From assembly GCF_028475105.1 (NCBI RefSeq), contig NZ_CP116936.1:4773501-4837500 (forward strand): a stretch of 64,000 bases of DNA. The letters run 5' to 3'. The position numbers and the translations under genes were made by a program. This stretch comes from Micromonospora sp. LH3U1 (GTDB taxonomy: Bacteria; Actinomycetota; Actinomycetes; Mycobacteriales; Micromonosporaceae). This document shows positions 8,406 through 16,677 of the stretch, piece by piece (the first letter of the stretch is position 1; every line of letters starts with the position of its first letter). Below the pieces are notes generated by a model, which saw only the letters and a list, made by a program, of their open reading frames with translations, was not told the DNA's origin and did not search any database.

Positions 8406-9871
8406 CGACACCTGGCGTGGGCCCGCACGGCACGGTGATCGAGCGGGAGAACCCGTCCAGGACCAGCGAGCTGGTCGGCACGGTCGGTGTCGGCGGGCCT
8501 GAGCGGGTGGACGCCCTGGTCCGCCGGGCCGACGCCGCGCAGCGGAGCTGGGCGGCCACCGGCATCGCGCAGCGGCTCGCGGCGCTGGCCGCTGGCGCCG
8601 ACGCGATCGCCGGGCGGCTCGAACCGTTGGCCGAGCTGCTGGCCCGGGAGTCGGGCAAGGTGCTCGCCGACTGCCGCGGCGAGGTCGGGTTCGCCGGCAC
8701 GTACCTGCGCTGGGTCGTCGAGCACGCCCCGGCGGCGTACGCGGATCGGGAGATCGACGACGCGGCCGGTCGGCTGCTGCGGCTGCCCCGGCCGTACGGT
8801 GTGGTCGCCGCGATCACGCCGTGGAACGCGCCGATCATCCTCACCCTGCTCAAGGTGGCCCCGGCCCTCGCCGCTGGCAACGCGGTGGTGGTCAAGCCCT
8901 CGCCGCTGGCCCCGCTGGCGGTCTCGGAGGTGCTGCGCCTGCTCGCCGGGGCGCTGCCCGACGGGACGCTGGCGGTCGTCCACGGCGACGCCGCCGCCGG
9001 TGCGGCGTTGGTCGGGCACCCGCTGGTGCGCAAGGTGGCGTTCACCGGCGGTGACGTGGCGGCCCGGCAGGTGGCGGCGACCGCGGCCACCCAGACCACA
9101 CCGGTCGTGCTGGAGCTGGGCGGCAACGACGCGGCGATCTTCCTGCCGGACGCCGACCTGGGCACCGAGCCGATGCGCCGGCTGGTCCTGGCGAGTTTCG
9201 CCACCAGCGGCCAGGTGTGCATGGCTGCCAAGCGCCTGTATGTGCACCGCGGCCGCCGCGACGAGTTCGTGGCGGCGTACCGGGCCGCCGCGGCGGAGGT
9301 GCTGCGCGTCGGTGACGCGCTCACGCCGGGGGTGAGCATGGGCCCGGTCATCTCGGCCGGTGCCGTCGCCCGGATCGAGCGGATCGTTGCGGCGGCCGTC
9401 GCCCGGGGTGCCACGGCGCTGCCGCTGGGCACTGTCGACGGTGGCACCGACCTGGCCGGCGGGTACTTCGTGGCCCCGACGCTCGTGCTGGACGCACCGG
9501 ACGACGCCGAGGTGGTCACCGGGGAGCAGTTCGGGCCGACGGTGCCGCTGCTGCTCTACGACGACGAGGAGGAACTGCTGGCCCGGGTCAACGCCGACGA
9601 GCTGGGCCTTGGCGGCTCGGTCTGGTCGGCCGACGAGGAGCGGGCGTTCGCGCTGGCCCGTCGGGTCGAGGCGGGCTTCGTCTTCGTCAACACGCACAAC
9701 CGCACCGGGCTGTCGCTGCGGGCGCCGTTCGGTGGGGTGAAGCGCTCCGGCTACGGCCGTGAGTACGCCGAGGAGGGGCTGGCCGAGTACGCGCAGATTT
9801 GCGTCGTGCACGCGCCCGGCCCGTTCCGGCCCGGTGGCGCCGGGCTGCCCGCCAACGCGTACCCGGGCTGA
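8402..9871 (+). CDS. Aldehyde dehydrogenase (second, vanillin/benzaldehyde-like)
   Basis: 489 residues from ATG at 8402 (ATGA overlap). ALDH motifs: ITPWNAPIILTLLKVAPALA, NAVVVKPSPLAP, AFTGG, LELGGND (Glu), catalytic Cys about 273 in TSGQVCMAAKRLYV, EQFGPTVPLLLY, and FGGVKRSGYGREY near the C terminus. It belongs to a different subgroup from the ALDH at 4787, so two different aldehydes are probably handled. It is the last gene of operon 1. Confidence 0.85.
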   Translation: MTTPGVGPHGTVIERENPSRTSELVGTVGVGGPERVDALVRRADAAQRSWAATGIAQRLAALAAGADAIAGRLEPLAELLARESGKVLADCRGEVGFAGTYLRWVVEHAPAAYADREIDDAAGRLLRLPRPYGVVAAITPWNAPIILTLLKVAPALAAGNAVVVKPSPLAPLAVSEVLRLLAGALPDGTLAVVHGDAAAGAALVGHPLVRKVAFTGGDVAARQVAATAATQTTPVVLELGGNDAAIFLPDADLGTEPMRRLVLASFATSGQVCMAAKRLYVHRGRRDEFVAAYRAAAAEVLRVGDALTPGVSMGPVISAGAVARIERIVAAAVARGATALPLGTVDGGTDLAGGYFVAPTLVLDAPDDAEVVTGEQFGPTVPLLLYDDEEELLARVNADELGLGGSVWSADEERAFALARRVEAGFVFVNTHNRTGLSLRAPFGGVKRSGYGREYAEEGLAEYAQICVVHAPGPFRPGGAGLPANAYPG

Positions 9872-9900
9872 GGCCGGGCCGCGTCGGTCGAGCGCTGCCG

Positions 9901-10176
9901 TCAGTAGTCGACGACGACGCGGGCCGCGAGGCGCGGCTTGAGCCAGCCCGCCACCTCCAGGTGGGCGGGGTGGGACTGGTAGGCGCGCAACGCGTCCACG
10001 TCGGTGTGTGTGCTGATCATGCACAGGTCGTAGGAGACCGGGGTCCGCAGCGTGTCCAGGGCGACGGTCAGCGTCGCGATCTCATCAATTGTGCTGGCCA
10101 GACCTTCCAGCAGCGACCTCGCCTTGGCAGCATCGGCCGCATCGTCGAACTTCATGAGTACCACGTGCGTAAACAC
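9901..10176 (-). CDS. Dabb-family (stress-responsive A/B barrel) protein
   Basis: 91 residues. It starts at GTG 10176 (preceded by GGGGGAAG on its strand) with VFTHVVLMKF, the classical Dabb N terminus, and contains SYDLCMISTHTDVDALRAYQ and HPAHLEV, typical of this dimeric ferredoxin-like barrel family. Members bind or modify small hydrophobic or aromatic compounds, or have unknown roles. It is divergent from the nitrilase operon and shares its operator region, so likely co-regulated. A longer upstream extension would run through the operator and is unlikely. Confidence 0.8.
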   Translation of the reverse strand: MFTHVVLMKFDDAADAAKARSLLEGLASTIDEIATLTVALDTLRTPVSYDLCMISTHTDVDALRAYQSHPAHLEVAGWLKPRLAARVVVDY

Positions 10177-10219
10177 CTGTTCTTCCCCCTGTTCCCCGGC
10201 GTCGCCCGAGTGTATGTTC

Positions 10220-10236
10220 TGGAAACAGCGTTTCGC
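10220..10236. promoter_or_regulatory. IclR-type operator, copy 3
   Basis: TGGAAACAGCGTTTCGC has a perfect left half and a 5/7 right half. It is placed 20 bp upstream of the nine-gene operon start at 10256 and 44 bp from the divergent Dabb start, so it can control the chlorophyll-catabolism-like operon. Confidence 0.8.
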
Positions 10237-10255
10237 CAGGGGAACCGGAGCGGGA

Positions 10256-11896
10256 ATGACCATCAGGGTTGCCGCCGTACAGTTCGAGGCCGGCCAGGAC
10301 ATCGGGGCCAATCTGGCCACCTGCCTGCGCCTGGTCACCGACGCCGCCCGACAGGGCGCACAGCTCGTGGTGCTACCCGAGTTCTGCAACCATCTGGCCT
10401 GGTACACCGACCGCGCCCAGGCGCACGCCCTGGCCACCCGGCCGGGCGACGATTTCCTCACCGCGATCTCCGCGAGCGCCGCCGAGCATCGGGTGCACCT
10501 CAAAATCAATGTCACGCACGCCTATCCCGATGGGCGCACCGGCGGCACCAACTTCCTCTTCGGCCCGGACGGGGCGCTGCTCGGCAGCTGTGACAAGCAG
10601 GTCCTGATGGGCGCCGAGAACGACCACCTCGACCCGGCGACCGAGGTCGGACCGGTGCTCGACACCCCGATCGGCCGGCTCGGCATGTACGCCTGCATGG
10701 AGGGCGTCATTCCCGAGACCACCCGCGGGCTCACGCTGCGCGGCGCGCAGGTGCTGCTCAACAGCCTGAACTCGTTCGCCACCGATGAGGCCGCGCTGCA
10801 CATTCCGGTGCGGGCCGCGGAGAACCGGGCCTGGGTGATCGCCGCCAACAAGGTCGGCCCGCTGCTGCCCGCCGAGCATCTGCCGGCCATGAGCCACGGC
10901 CTGGGCGTGCCGGAGCAGTGGCTGCACGGGGCCGGCGAGTCGCAGATCGTCGCACCGGACGGCACGGTGCTGGCCAAGGGGCCGCGTACCGGTGAGGCCG
11001 TCGTCATCGCCGACATCGCTGTCGAGCGCGCCGACGACAAGCACCGCCCGGACGGCAGCGACATCCTCGCGGCCCGCCGACCGGAACTCTACGGCCCACT
11101 CGGGGACGCACCGGCCGGTCGCCGCCGGCCGCCCGGCGCACCGAGCCTGCCAGTCGCCGTGGTCCGGCCGCGGGACCCGGGCCAGGCGGCCGACCTGCTC
11201 GGCAAGGCGGTCGCCGAGGGCGCGCTGCTCGCCGTGCTCGCCGAGGACGCCCTCGGCGCCCACGTCGGGCCGGCCGAGGTGGCCGCGACGCTGGCACCGG
11301 CGCTGCGCGGCACCGACGGGTACGCCGTAGCCACCGCTCGCAGCGCCGACGGCCCGGTCGGGCTGCTCATCGGCCCGGATGGAGTGGTTGGCGAGCAGCC
11401 ACAACTGCATCGGGCCGGCGCGGCCCGCGACGCCGCGCGGCCCGGCGGCGCGCTGCGCACCTTCGACCTGCCCTGGGGGCGGCTGGCGATCGTGGTCGGC
11501 GACGACGCGATCTTCCCGGAGACGTTCCGGCTCGCCGCGCTCGCCGACGCCGATGTGGTCGCCGTGCCGTTCACCCCGCGCGAGCCCTGGGAGCTGGCGC
11601 TGGGCCTGCCGGAGCGGGCCGCCGAGAACCGGCTCAACGTGATCGCCGCCGGACCCCTCGGCACGGGCGCCGCGGTCTTCGCGCTCAGCGCCGACTTCAC
11701 CCTCTGGACCACCTGGGCCGGGCCGTTCACCGGCCGGATCAGCAGCCCGCTGCGCACCGACATCGCCGCCGACCGGTCCGTCACGCATGCCGTGGTGGCC
11801 CCGGCGCAGGCGGCGAACCGGCTCGTCTCCCGCCGAACCGACCTCGTCGACGGCCGCCCGTGGCGGCTCGTCCAGGCCCTCACCGAAAGGCGCTGA
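10256..11896 (+). CDS. Tandem nitrilase/amidase (carbon-nitrogen hydrolase), second domain degenerate
   Basis: 546 residues, about twice a normal nitrilase. Domain 1 (about 1-280) has the complete triad: Glu42 in VVLPEFCN, Lys114 in CDKQVL and Cys147 in YACMEG. Domain 2 (about 300-540) keeps the fold pattern (LLAVLAEDAL, FRLAALADADVVAVP, PERAAENRLNVIAAG) but has GDDAIFPE where the nucleophilic Cys should be, so it is presumably non-catalytic. It likely hydrolyses an amide, for example a half-amide from an opened maleimide; that is inference. It is the first gene of the nine-gene operon. Confidence 0.8.
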   Translation: MTIRVAAVQFEAGQDIGANLATCLRLVTDAARQGAQLVVLPEFCNHLAWYTDRAQAHALATRPGDDFLTAISASAAEHRVHLKINVTHAYPDGRTGGTNFLFGPDGALLGSCDKQVLMGAENDHLDPATEVGPVLDTPIGRLGMYACMEGVIPETTRGLTLRGAQVLLNSLNSFATDEAALHIPVRAAENRAWVIAANKVGPLLPAEHLPAMSHGLGVPEQWLHGAGESQIVAPDGTVLAKGPRTGEAVVIADIAVERADDKHRPDGSDILAARRPELYGPLGDAPAGRRRPPGAPSLPVAVVRPRDPGQAADLLGKAVAEGALLAVLAEDALGAHVGPAEVAATLAPALRGTDGYAVATARSADGPVGLLIGPDGVVGEQPQLHRAGAARDAARPGGALRTFDLPWGRLAIVVGDDAIFPETFRLAALADADVVAVPFTPREPWELALGLPERAAENRLNVIAAGPLGTGAAVFALSADFTLWTTWAGPFTGRISSPLRTDIAADRSVTHAVVAPAQAANRLVSRRTDLVDGRPWRLVQALTERR

Positions 11897-11899
11897 CCC

Positions 11900-12706
11900 G
11901 TGGCCGACACGTTGAAACCCGTCGAGGACATGCTCGACGACTCCCCCACGGTCGACGTCCACGAGACGTTCCACCGGTACCAGATACTCCTGGATGAGCT
12001 GAAGGCCAAGATCGACGCACGGTTCGAGCTGACCCTCGACCCGTCCACCGAGCCGCTGGAGCACTACGGGGACTACCCGAACGGACCGGGCGGCTCGCTC
12101 GCCGCGTACACCGGGCCCGAGGTCGACTGGCTCGTGCACTCCTGGCTGGGCAACCCCGGCGCCAGCTTCGCCAACCTGCACCTGACGTGCTGGCTGGGCC
12201 CGCAGGTCAGGGTGCCGCACCTGGGGTTGGCCCTGCTGGTCTGGCCCGGAGGCTGGTTCTACGTCGACTCGGTGCCCCGGGTCAACATGGTCGAGCACGG
12301 CGACTACTACGACCGGTACTACGAGCCGGCCAACGAGGAGTGGCTGCAGCTGCGTGAAGACCCGGCGTTCGACTACTTCGTCAGCCGGGCCGGGTTCATC
12401 CGGGCCAGCCTGTCGCCGACGGCGTACTGCTACTCCTTCGACCGCAGCCCGGAGAACATCGAGAAGGTCAGTCAGGTGACCCACGCCCACGTCGACCGCT
12501 GGCTGCGCTGGGTCGACGAGGCCGAGCCGGTGCCGGTCGAGGAGCGGGCCGCGCTCGCCGAGACCGACCTGCGGATCCGCCGCAACATCGCCGACCGCGA
12601 CCCGGCGAACGTGATGGGCGTGCGCTACTTCGGCGAGGAGACCACCAACCAGCTCGTCCGCGCGCTCTGGGGCGGCGACCGCGAACTCCCCCGGCCGTCG
12701 GCATGA
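11900..12706 (+). CDS. RCC-reductase-like / ferredoxin-dependent bilin-reductase-family protein (1)
   Basis: 268 residues; GTG start at 11900. The central segment (about 92-142: ANLHLTCWLG, RVPHLGLALL, YVDSVPRVNMVEHGDYYDRYY) and C-terminal segments (ASLSPTAYCYSF, HAHVDRWLRWV, then RRNIADRDPANVMGVRYFG) match the pattern I know from plant red chlorophyll catabolite reductase and cyanobacterial PcyA-type bilin reductases: a beta-strand PHF/PHL..LD.IPR..L..H..Y block, an SP-T strand and a final helical block. These reduce open-chain tetrapyrroles using ferredoxin. It is flanked by the hydrolase and Rieske genes and has a diverged paralogue at 14961. Assignment is by motif only. Confidence 0.6.
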   Translation: MADTLKPVEDMLDDSPTVDVHETFHRYQILLDELKAKIDARFELTLDPSTEPLEHYGDYPNGPGGSLAAYTGPEVDWLVHSWLGNPGASFANLHLTCWLGPQVRVPHLGLALLVWPGGWFYVDSVPRVNMVEHGDYYDRYYEPANEEWLQLREDPAFDYFVSRAGFIRASLSPTAYCYSFDRSPENIEKVSQVTHAHVDRWLRWVDEAEPVPVEERAALAETDLRIRRNIADRDPANVMGVRYFGEETTNQLVRALWGGDRELPRPSA

Positions 12707-13692
12707 GCGGTGGGCAGGAAGGCGGTGTCCGGTCGGTCTGGTGGGCCGTACGCGTCCCCGGCGCGCCGGCACCGTTCGACACCGCACACCTGCGGGTCTA
12801 CTACCCGGCACGGCCCACCGGCTCCGATGCCGAGCGGCTCAGCGGGGTGCTGGCGGCCGACCCGGCCGGTGCCCCGTACCCGGTGGTCCTGCTGGTCTCC
12901 GGCGTCAACGTCGGGCAGGACGCCTACCGCTGGCTGGCGGTGGAACTGGCCGCCCGGGGCGTCGTCGCGGTGACCTACGACTGGGTCGGAGTGCTCTTCG
13001 CCGGCCTGCACGGGATCACTCCCGGCGTCGACCTGGACGCAGCCCGGCCGGACGGCTACGGCAGCCGGCCGACCAGCCCGTCGCTGCGCCCGGTGCTCGA
13101 CGCGCTGGCGCAGCTCACCGGACCACTCGACGGGTTGCTCGACCTCGACCGGGTGGCGCTGCTGGGCCACTCGGCCGGCGGCACGGTGGCGCTACAGTCG
13201 GCGCGCTTCCTGCCCGAGGTCCGTGCGGTGGCCACCTACGGGGCGCACACCATGGTGGCGACCATGCTCGGCTGGCCAGCCGGCACCGTGCTGCCGGCCC
13301 AGGTGGACAGCCCGGTCATGCTGCTCGCCGGCACCTACGACGGCGTGATCAACGGCTCGGCCGACCGGTACGGCGAGGACGCGGCCACCCGCGCCGACCC
13401 GATCACCCGCACCTTCGGCGAGGCGCTGCCCGACGCGGGCGGCACCAACCTGCTGGTGCGGCTGGCCGGCGCCAACCACTTCAGCATCGTGCACCCGCTC
13501 GACCCCACCTCGGCGCGCGCCTTCCTCGACGAGGAGACGACCGCCGACCCGGAAGCCACCCGTGCGCTCCTGGTCGACCTGCTGTCCGGGTTCCTCGCCG
13601 TCCACCTTCGCGGCGAACCGGCCGACGGCTTCGACCGGTTGCTGGCACAGCTCGGCACCACCTCTTCGATCGCCTCGTTCCGTCGGAGGTAA
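12703..13692 (+). CDS. Alpha/beta hydrolase, chlorophyllase-like
   Basis: 329 residues; ATG overlaps the preceding stop. The sequence YPVVLLVSGVNVGQDAYRWLAVELAARG, nucleophile Ser157 in GHSAGG, acidic Asp about 213 in GTYDGV, and His about 259 in GANHFSIVHP complete a triad. Length (chlorophyllases are about 320-350 aa), the YPVV-L opening strand, the GHSxGG elbow and a long insertion before the elbow resemble chlorophyllase/PAF-acetylhydrolase-type hydrolases. In context it could remove an ester side chain (phytyl or methyl ester) from a tetrapyrrole. Motifs alone cannot separate this from other esterases. Confidence 0.7.
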   Translation: MSGGQEGGVRSVWWAVRVPGAPAPFDTAHLRVYYPARPTGSDAERLSGVLAADPAGAPYPVVLLVSGVNVGQDAYRWLAVELAARGVVAVTYDWVGVLFAGLHGITPGVDLDAARPDGYGSRPTSPSLRPVLDALAQLTGPLDGLLDLDRVALLGHSAGGTVALQSARFLPEVRAVATYGAHTMVATMLGWPAGTVLPAQVDSPVMLLAGTYDGVINGSADRYGEDAATRADPITRTFGEALPDAGGTNLLVRLAGANHFSIVHPLDPTSARAFLDEETTADPEATRALLVDLLSGFLAVHLRGEPADGFDRLLAQLGTTSSIASFRRR

Positions 13693-13698
13693 GCCACC

Positions 13699-14964
13699 AT
13701 GCTCAAGAACTTCTGGTACGCGGTCGAGTTCTCCGACCGGGTCACCACCAAGCCTGCCCGGATCACCGTGCTCGGCCAGTACCTGGCCCTCTACCGCACC
13801 CCGCGCGGGCGCGTGGTGGCCCTGTCCGACCTGTGCGTGCACCGGGGCGCGGCGCTCTCCGGCGGCTCGACGGTCGGCGAGAACATCGTCTGCCCGTACC
13901 ACGGATGGCAGTTCGAGCCGGGCGGGGCGTGCACGAAGATCCCGGCGAACCAGCCCGGCCGGGGCATCCCGAACAAGGCCCGGGTCGACTCGTACCCCGT
14001 GCAGGAGCGCTACGGCTTCGTCTGGGTCTTCATGGGCGACCTGCCCGAGGCCGAGCGGCCGCCGATCCCGGTCTGGCCGGAGTTCGACAACCTGGTGGAG
14101 AACGGCGGGAAGTTCCGCGCGGTGACCGGCGAGTTCCTGTGGCAGGCCAACTACGAGCGGATCCTGGAGAACGGCTGCGACATCGCGCACGCGCCCTTCG
14201 TGCACGGCGGCGCGTTCGGCAACCCGGAGAAGCCCGAGGTTCCCGAGTACGAGCTCGAAATGCCCGACGAGTGGTCGGCGTTCGCCACGGTCAGCCTGCA
14301 CCCGCCGCGCTCCAAGGGCCTCTGGTCGCTGATCAACCGCGACAACGCGGACCTGGCCAACCGCCCGCCGGTGGTCACCTCGGCCGGTTGGATGCTGCCC
14401 AACATGATCAAGCTGCACGTCCGGCTGCCGATCGGTGAGTTGATCATCTTCGACACCAACATCCCGGTGGACGAGACGACCACGCTGGTCAAGTGGGTCG
14501 CGCTGCGCACCTTCTTCACCGGGGCGTGGGCCAACCGCAACGCCGTACAGCGCGTCCTCAAGATCTTCTACCAGGACGCCGAGGTGGTGAACAACGTCCG
14601 CCCCGAGCTGCTCCCGTTCGACCTCGGCGCGGAACTGCACGTCAAGAGCGACCTCATCGCGGTGCACTACCGGCGACGCCGCCAGGAGCTGGCCGAACGA
14701 GGCTGGATGCTCTCCGACGCCGACCGGATCACGGGCGACGTGCCGCGCCGGGAGGCGACCGTCATCCCGTCGCCGGCCCGCCGGGAGAACCCGGAGCTGG
14801 CACGCGCCTGGGTGCACAAGGCCAAGGGCGACCATCCGACCGTGGCGGAGGCGCAGCGGATCGGGCTCCAACGCATCACCGAGGAAGAGGGCGCCGACGC
14901 CGCCGCAGGAGCCGAGGCGCAGGCGAGCCCCACCAGCAGCGCGACGACGAAGGAGCAGGCATGA
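13699..14964 (+). CDS. Rieske non-haem iron oxygenase, pheophorbide a oxygenase-type
   Basis: 421 residues; ATG six bases after the hydrolase stop with GGAGG upstream. The Rieske [2Fe-2S] site is CVHRG (C46, H48) and CPYHGW (C65, H68). The mononuclear iron site is ENGCDIAHAPFVH (D161, H164, H169). The opening FWYAVEFSDRV, TVLGQYLALYR and IPAN after the Rieske domain match the PAO/VanA-like single-component group, which includes pheophorbide a oxygenase, TIC55 and chlorophyllide a oxygenase. It lacks the C-terminal CxxC and membrane helices of plant PAO; the tail is Ala/Ser-rich and low complexity. Lying between two RCC-reductase-like genes, it most simply opens a macrocyclic tetrapyrrole. Confidence 0.8.
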   Translation: MLKNFWYAVEFSDRVTTKPARITVLGQYLALYRTPRGRVVALSDLCVHRGAALSGGSTVGENIVCPYHGWQFEPGGACTKIPANQPGRGIPNKARVDSYPVQERYGFVWVFMGDLPEAERPPIPVWPEFDNLVENGGKFRAVTGEFLWQANYERILENGCDIAHAPFVHGGAFGNPEKPEVPEYELEMPDEWSAFATVSLHPPRSKGLWSLINRDNADLANRPPVVTSAGWMLPNMIKLHVRLPIGELIIFDTNIPVDETTTLVKWVALRTFFTGAWANRNAVQRVLKIFYQDAEVVNNVRPELLPFDLGAELHVKSDLIAVHYRRRRQELAERGWMLSDADRITGDVPRREATVIPSPARRENPELARAWVHKAKGDHPTVAEAQRIGLQRITEEEGADAAAGAEAQASPTSSATTKEQA

Positions 14965-15683
14965 GTCTCCCGCTGGAACTCTGCGAGAACGCGGTGGCCC
15001 ACCTGACCGCCCGGCACCCGCTCACCGCGGTCATCGACGAGCCGCTGAGCAGCCCGATGTCGCCCGACCCGGTGGGTGCGCTGCGGGTCTGGCAGGGCGC
15101 ACCCGGCCAGCCGGTGGCCAAGGTGGTCTACGTCGGGCTGGTCGTTCCGATGATCCGCCTCGACAGCCACATGGTCTTCGCCTTCACCGCCGCCGACAGC
15201 GCGGTCCCGCACTTCACCCTGGACTCGGTGTACGGCGGCGACTACTACGCCTACCACCTCGACCTGATTCCCCGGGCCGAGCTGAGTAGCCACCTGCCCT
15301 ACCTGGACGCGGCGTACCAGCCGCTCACCCCGGTCTTCACCGAGGCCAGCGCGATGGACGGGTTGAGCCGGGCCGACATCGGGCCCCGCCAGTGCGCGCT
15401 GATGTCGCCGTGGATGCTGGTCGGCCGGGCCACCGAGGAGGCGTTCCGGAAGATCGGAGCCGCCGTCTCCGCGTACGCCGAGCACTGGTCCGCGCTGGTC
15501 ACCGACGGCCTGCCGGCCGACGTCGTGGCCGGCCTGGCCGACACCGACCTGGCCGCCCGGGACACCGCCGTACGGGTCAACCTGTTCAGCCCCGACGTCG
15601 ACCCGGTCTGGGCCCGGGTCACCCGGCTGATCGGCGAGCCGGCGACCGACCGGATCCGGGCGGAGCTGATCGGCAATGAGTGA
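14961..15683 (+). CDS. RCC-reductase-like / ferredoxin-dependent bilin-reductase-family protein (2)
   Basis: 240 residues; ATG overlaps the Rieske stop (ATGA). The match to the plant RCCR pattern is clearer than in the first paralogue: AVPHFTLDSVYGG (about 81-93), AYHLDLIPRAELSSHLPYLD (97-116), LMSPWMLVGR, YAEHWSALV, and terminal RDTAVRVNLFSPDVDPVWARV. In plants RCCR reduces the red chlorophyll catabolite made by PAO, and the two enzymes work in tandem. The immediate coupling to the Rieske gene here mirrors that partnership. Two paralogues may reduce different double bonds or stereo-positions. Confidence 0.65.
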   Translation: MSLPLELCENAVAHLTARHPLTAVIDEPLSSPMSPDPVGALRVWQGAPGQPVAKVVYVGLVVPMIRLDSHMVFAFTAADSAVPHFTLDSVYGGDYYAYHLDLIPRAELSSHLPYLDAAYQPLTPVFTEASAMDGLSRADIGPRQCALMSPWMLVGRATEEAFRKIGAAVSAYAEHWSALVTDGLPADVVAGLADTDLAARDTAVRVNLFSPDVDPVWARVTRLIGEPATDRIRAELIGNE

Positions 15684-16677
15684 GCCCACCGCACCGACAA
15701 CCGAACCGGCGGACTCCGAACCGAGCGAGTGGCAGCAGCGGATCGCCGGCGAATGGCACGGCCGACCGTCGCTGTTCACCGCGACCGGGGTCTGGCGAGG
15801 TTTCGAGGACATCCGCCGCTCGTCGGTCTACGCCGACGGTGTCACCACGTACTACATGGACGGCGGGCTGGTCGGCGGGGGCGAGTTGGCCGGGCGCTAC
15901 CGGCTGGGCGCGCCGTTCGCCTTCAGGGTGATCGACTCCGACGCCGACCGGGCCTACACCGGCCCCGACTTCTTCGGCACGGGTCAGCCGTACGGGTCCT
16001 TCGTGGACGCCCACTACTACGGCCCCGGCTGGCAGGTGGACCTGAACACCTGGAACCAGGTGCTGCCCGACGGCGAGACCCAGGTCTACTCGTCGATGCT
16101 CTACCAGGGCTGGGCGGTGGTGGGCTGCTTCAACGGCGTCTACACGCGAAGCTTCGACCACGACACCAACCCGGACACCCGGGAGCGGGTGGCGCAGTTC
16201 CTGTCCGCCGAGGAGCGGCGCGGGCCGGTGCCGTACATCCTGCCCACCAAGCAGGCCGGTGCGTTCACCGGTAGCTGCGAGCTGTGGGGCGCCGACCAGC
16301 AGCTGCGCGGCACGGTCGCGGTGCGCCTCGACCTGGAGCCGATCGACCTGCTGCGCACCCGGCGGGTGGTCAGCTGGGCCGGTGCTGGCCTGGACCGGCG
16401 GTACGTGGTCGAGCAGCGCCGCGACGGTGACCGGCTGTTCTTCGAGGGCCCCGACGCCTGGGGCAACGCGCAGGGCTTCGGCCGGGCCAGCTACCCGTCC
16501 TGGCACTTCCACGCTGACGGCGGCGACGTGTGGAAGGTCAAGGGCCGCGAGTTCGCCATCGACGCCGAACCGGGCATGTCCGCCGGCGGGCGCCTCGCCG
16601 TGGTGTACGAGCTGTTCCGGGGCAACGTGCTGGACAGCGTCCTGCACGGCCTGCTCACCTGGGAGCCAGCCGGATGA
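15676..16677 (+). CDS. Unknown beta-rich protein of the tetrapyrrole-catabolism-like operon
   Basis: 333 residues; starts 8 bp inside the previous gene. I do not recognise it. There is no signal peptide or membrane helix. It is rich in Tyr, Trp and Gly with alternating polar/hydrophobic strands (for example EWHGRPSLFTATGVW, GVTTYYMDGGLVGGGEL, YRLGAPFAFRVIDSD, SSMLYQGWAVVGCFNGVYTR), and the second half again looks strand-rich (LRGTVAVRLDLEPIDLL, RRYVVEQRRDGDRLFFEG). This could be one or two calycin/lipocalin-like barrels binding a hydrophobic ligand. Its place between the RCCR-like and NYC1-like genes suggests a role as a chromophore-binding protein or a missing enzymatic step. Confidence 0.7.
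   Translation: MSEPTAPTTEPADSEPSEWQQRIAGEWHGRPSLFTATGVWRGFEDIRRSSVYADGVTTYYMDGGLVGGGELAGRYRLGAPFAFRVIDSDADRAYTGPDFFGTGQPYGSFVDAHYYGPGWQVDLNTWNQVLPDGETQVYSSMLYQGWAVVGCFNGVYTRSFDHDTNPDTRERVAQFLSAEERRGPVPYILPTKQAGAFTGSCELWGADQQLRGTVAVRLDLEPIDLLRTRRVVSWAGAGLDRRYVVEQRRDGDRLFFEGPDAWGNAQGFGRASYPSWHFHADGGDVWKVKGREFAIDAEPGMSAGGRLAVVYELFRGNVLDSVLHGLLTWEPAG

Noticed and set aside
10373..12811. Long minus-strand frame antisense to the nitrilase and RCCR-like genes
   Set aside because: Shadow frame without family motifs; the plus strand encodes overlapping, motif-bearing genes.
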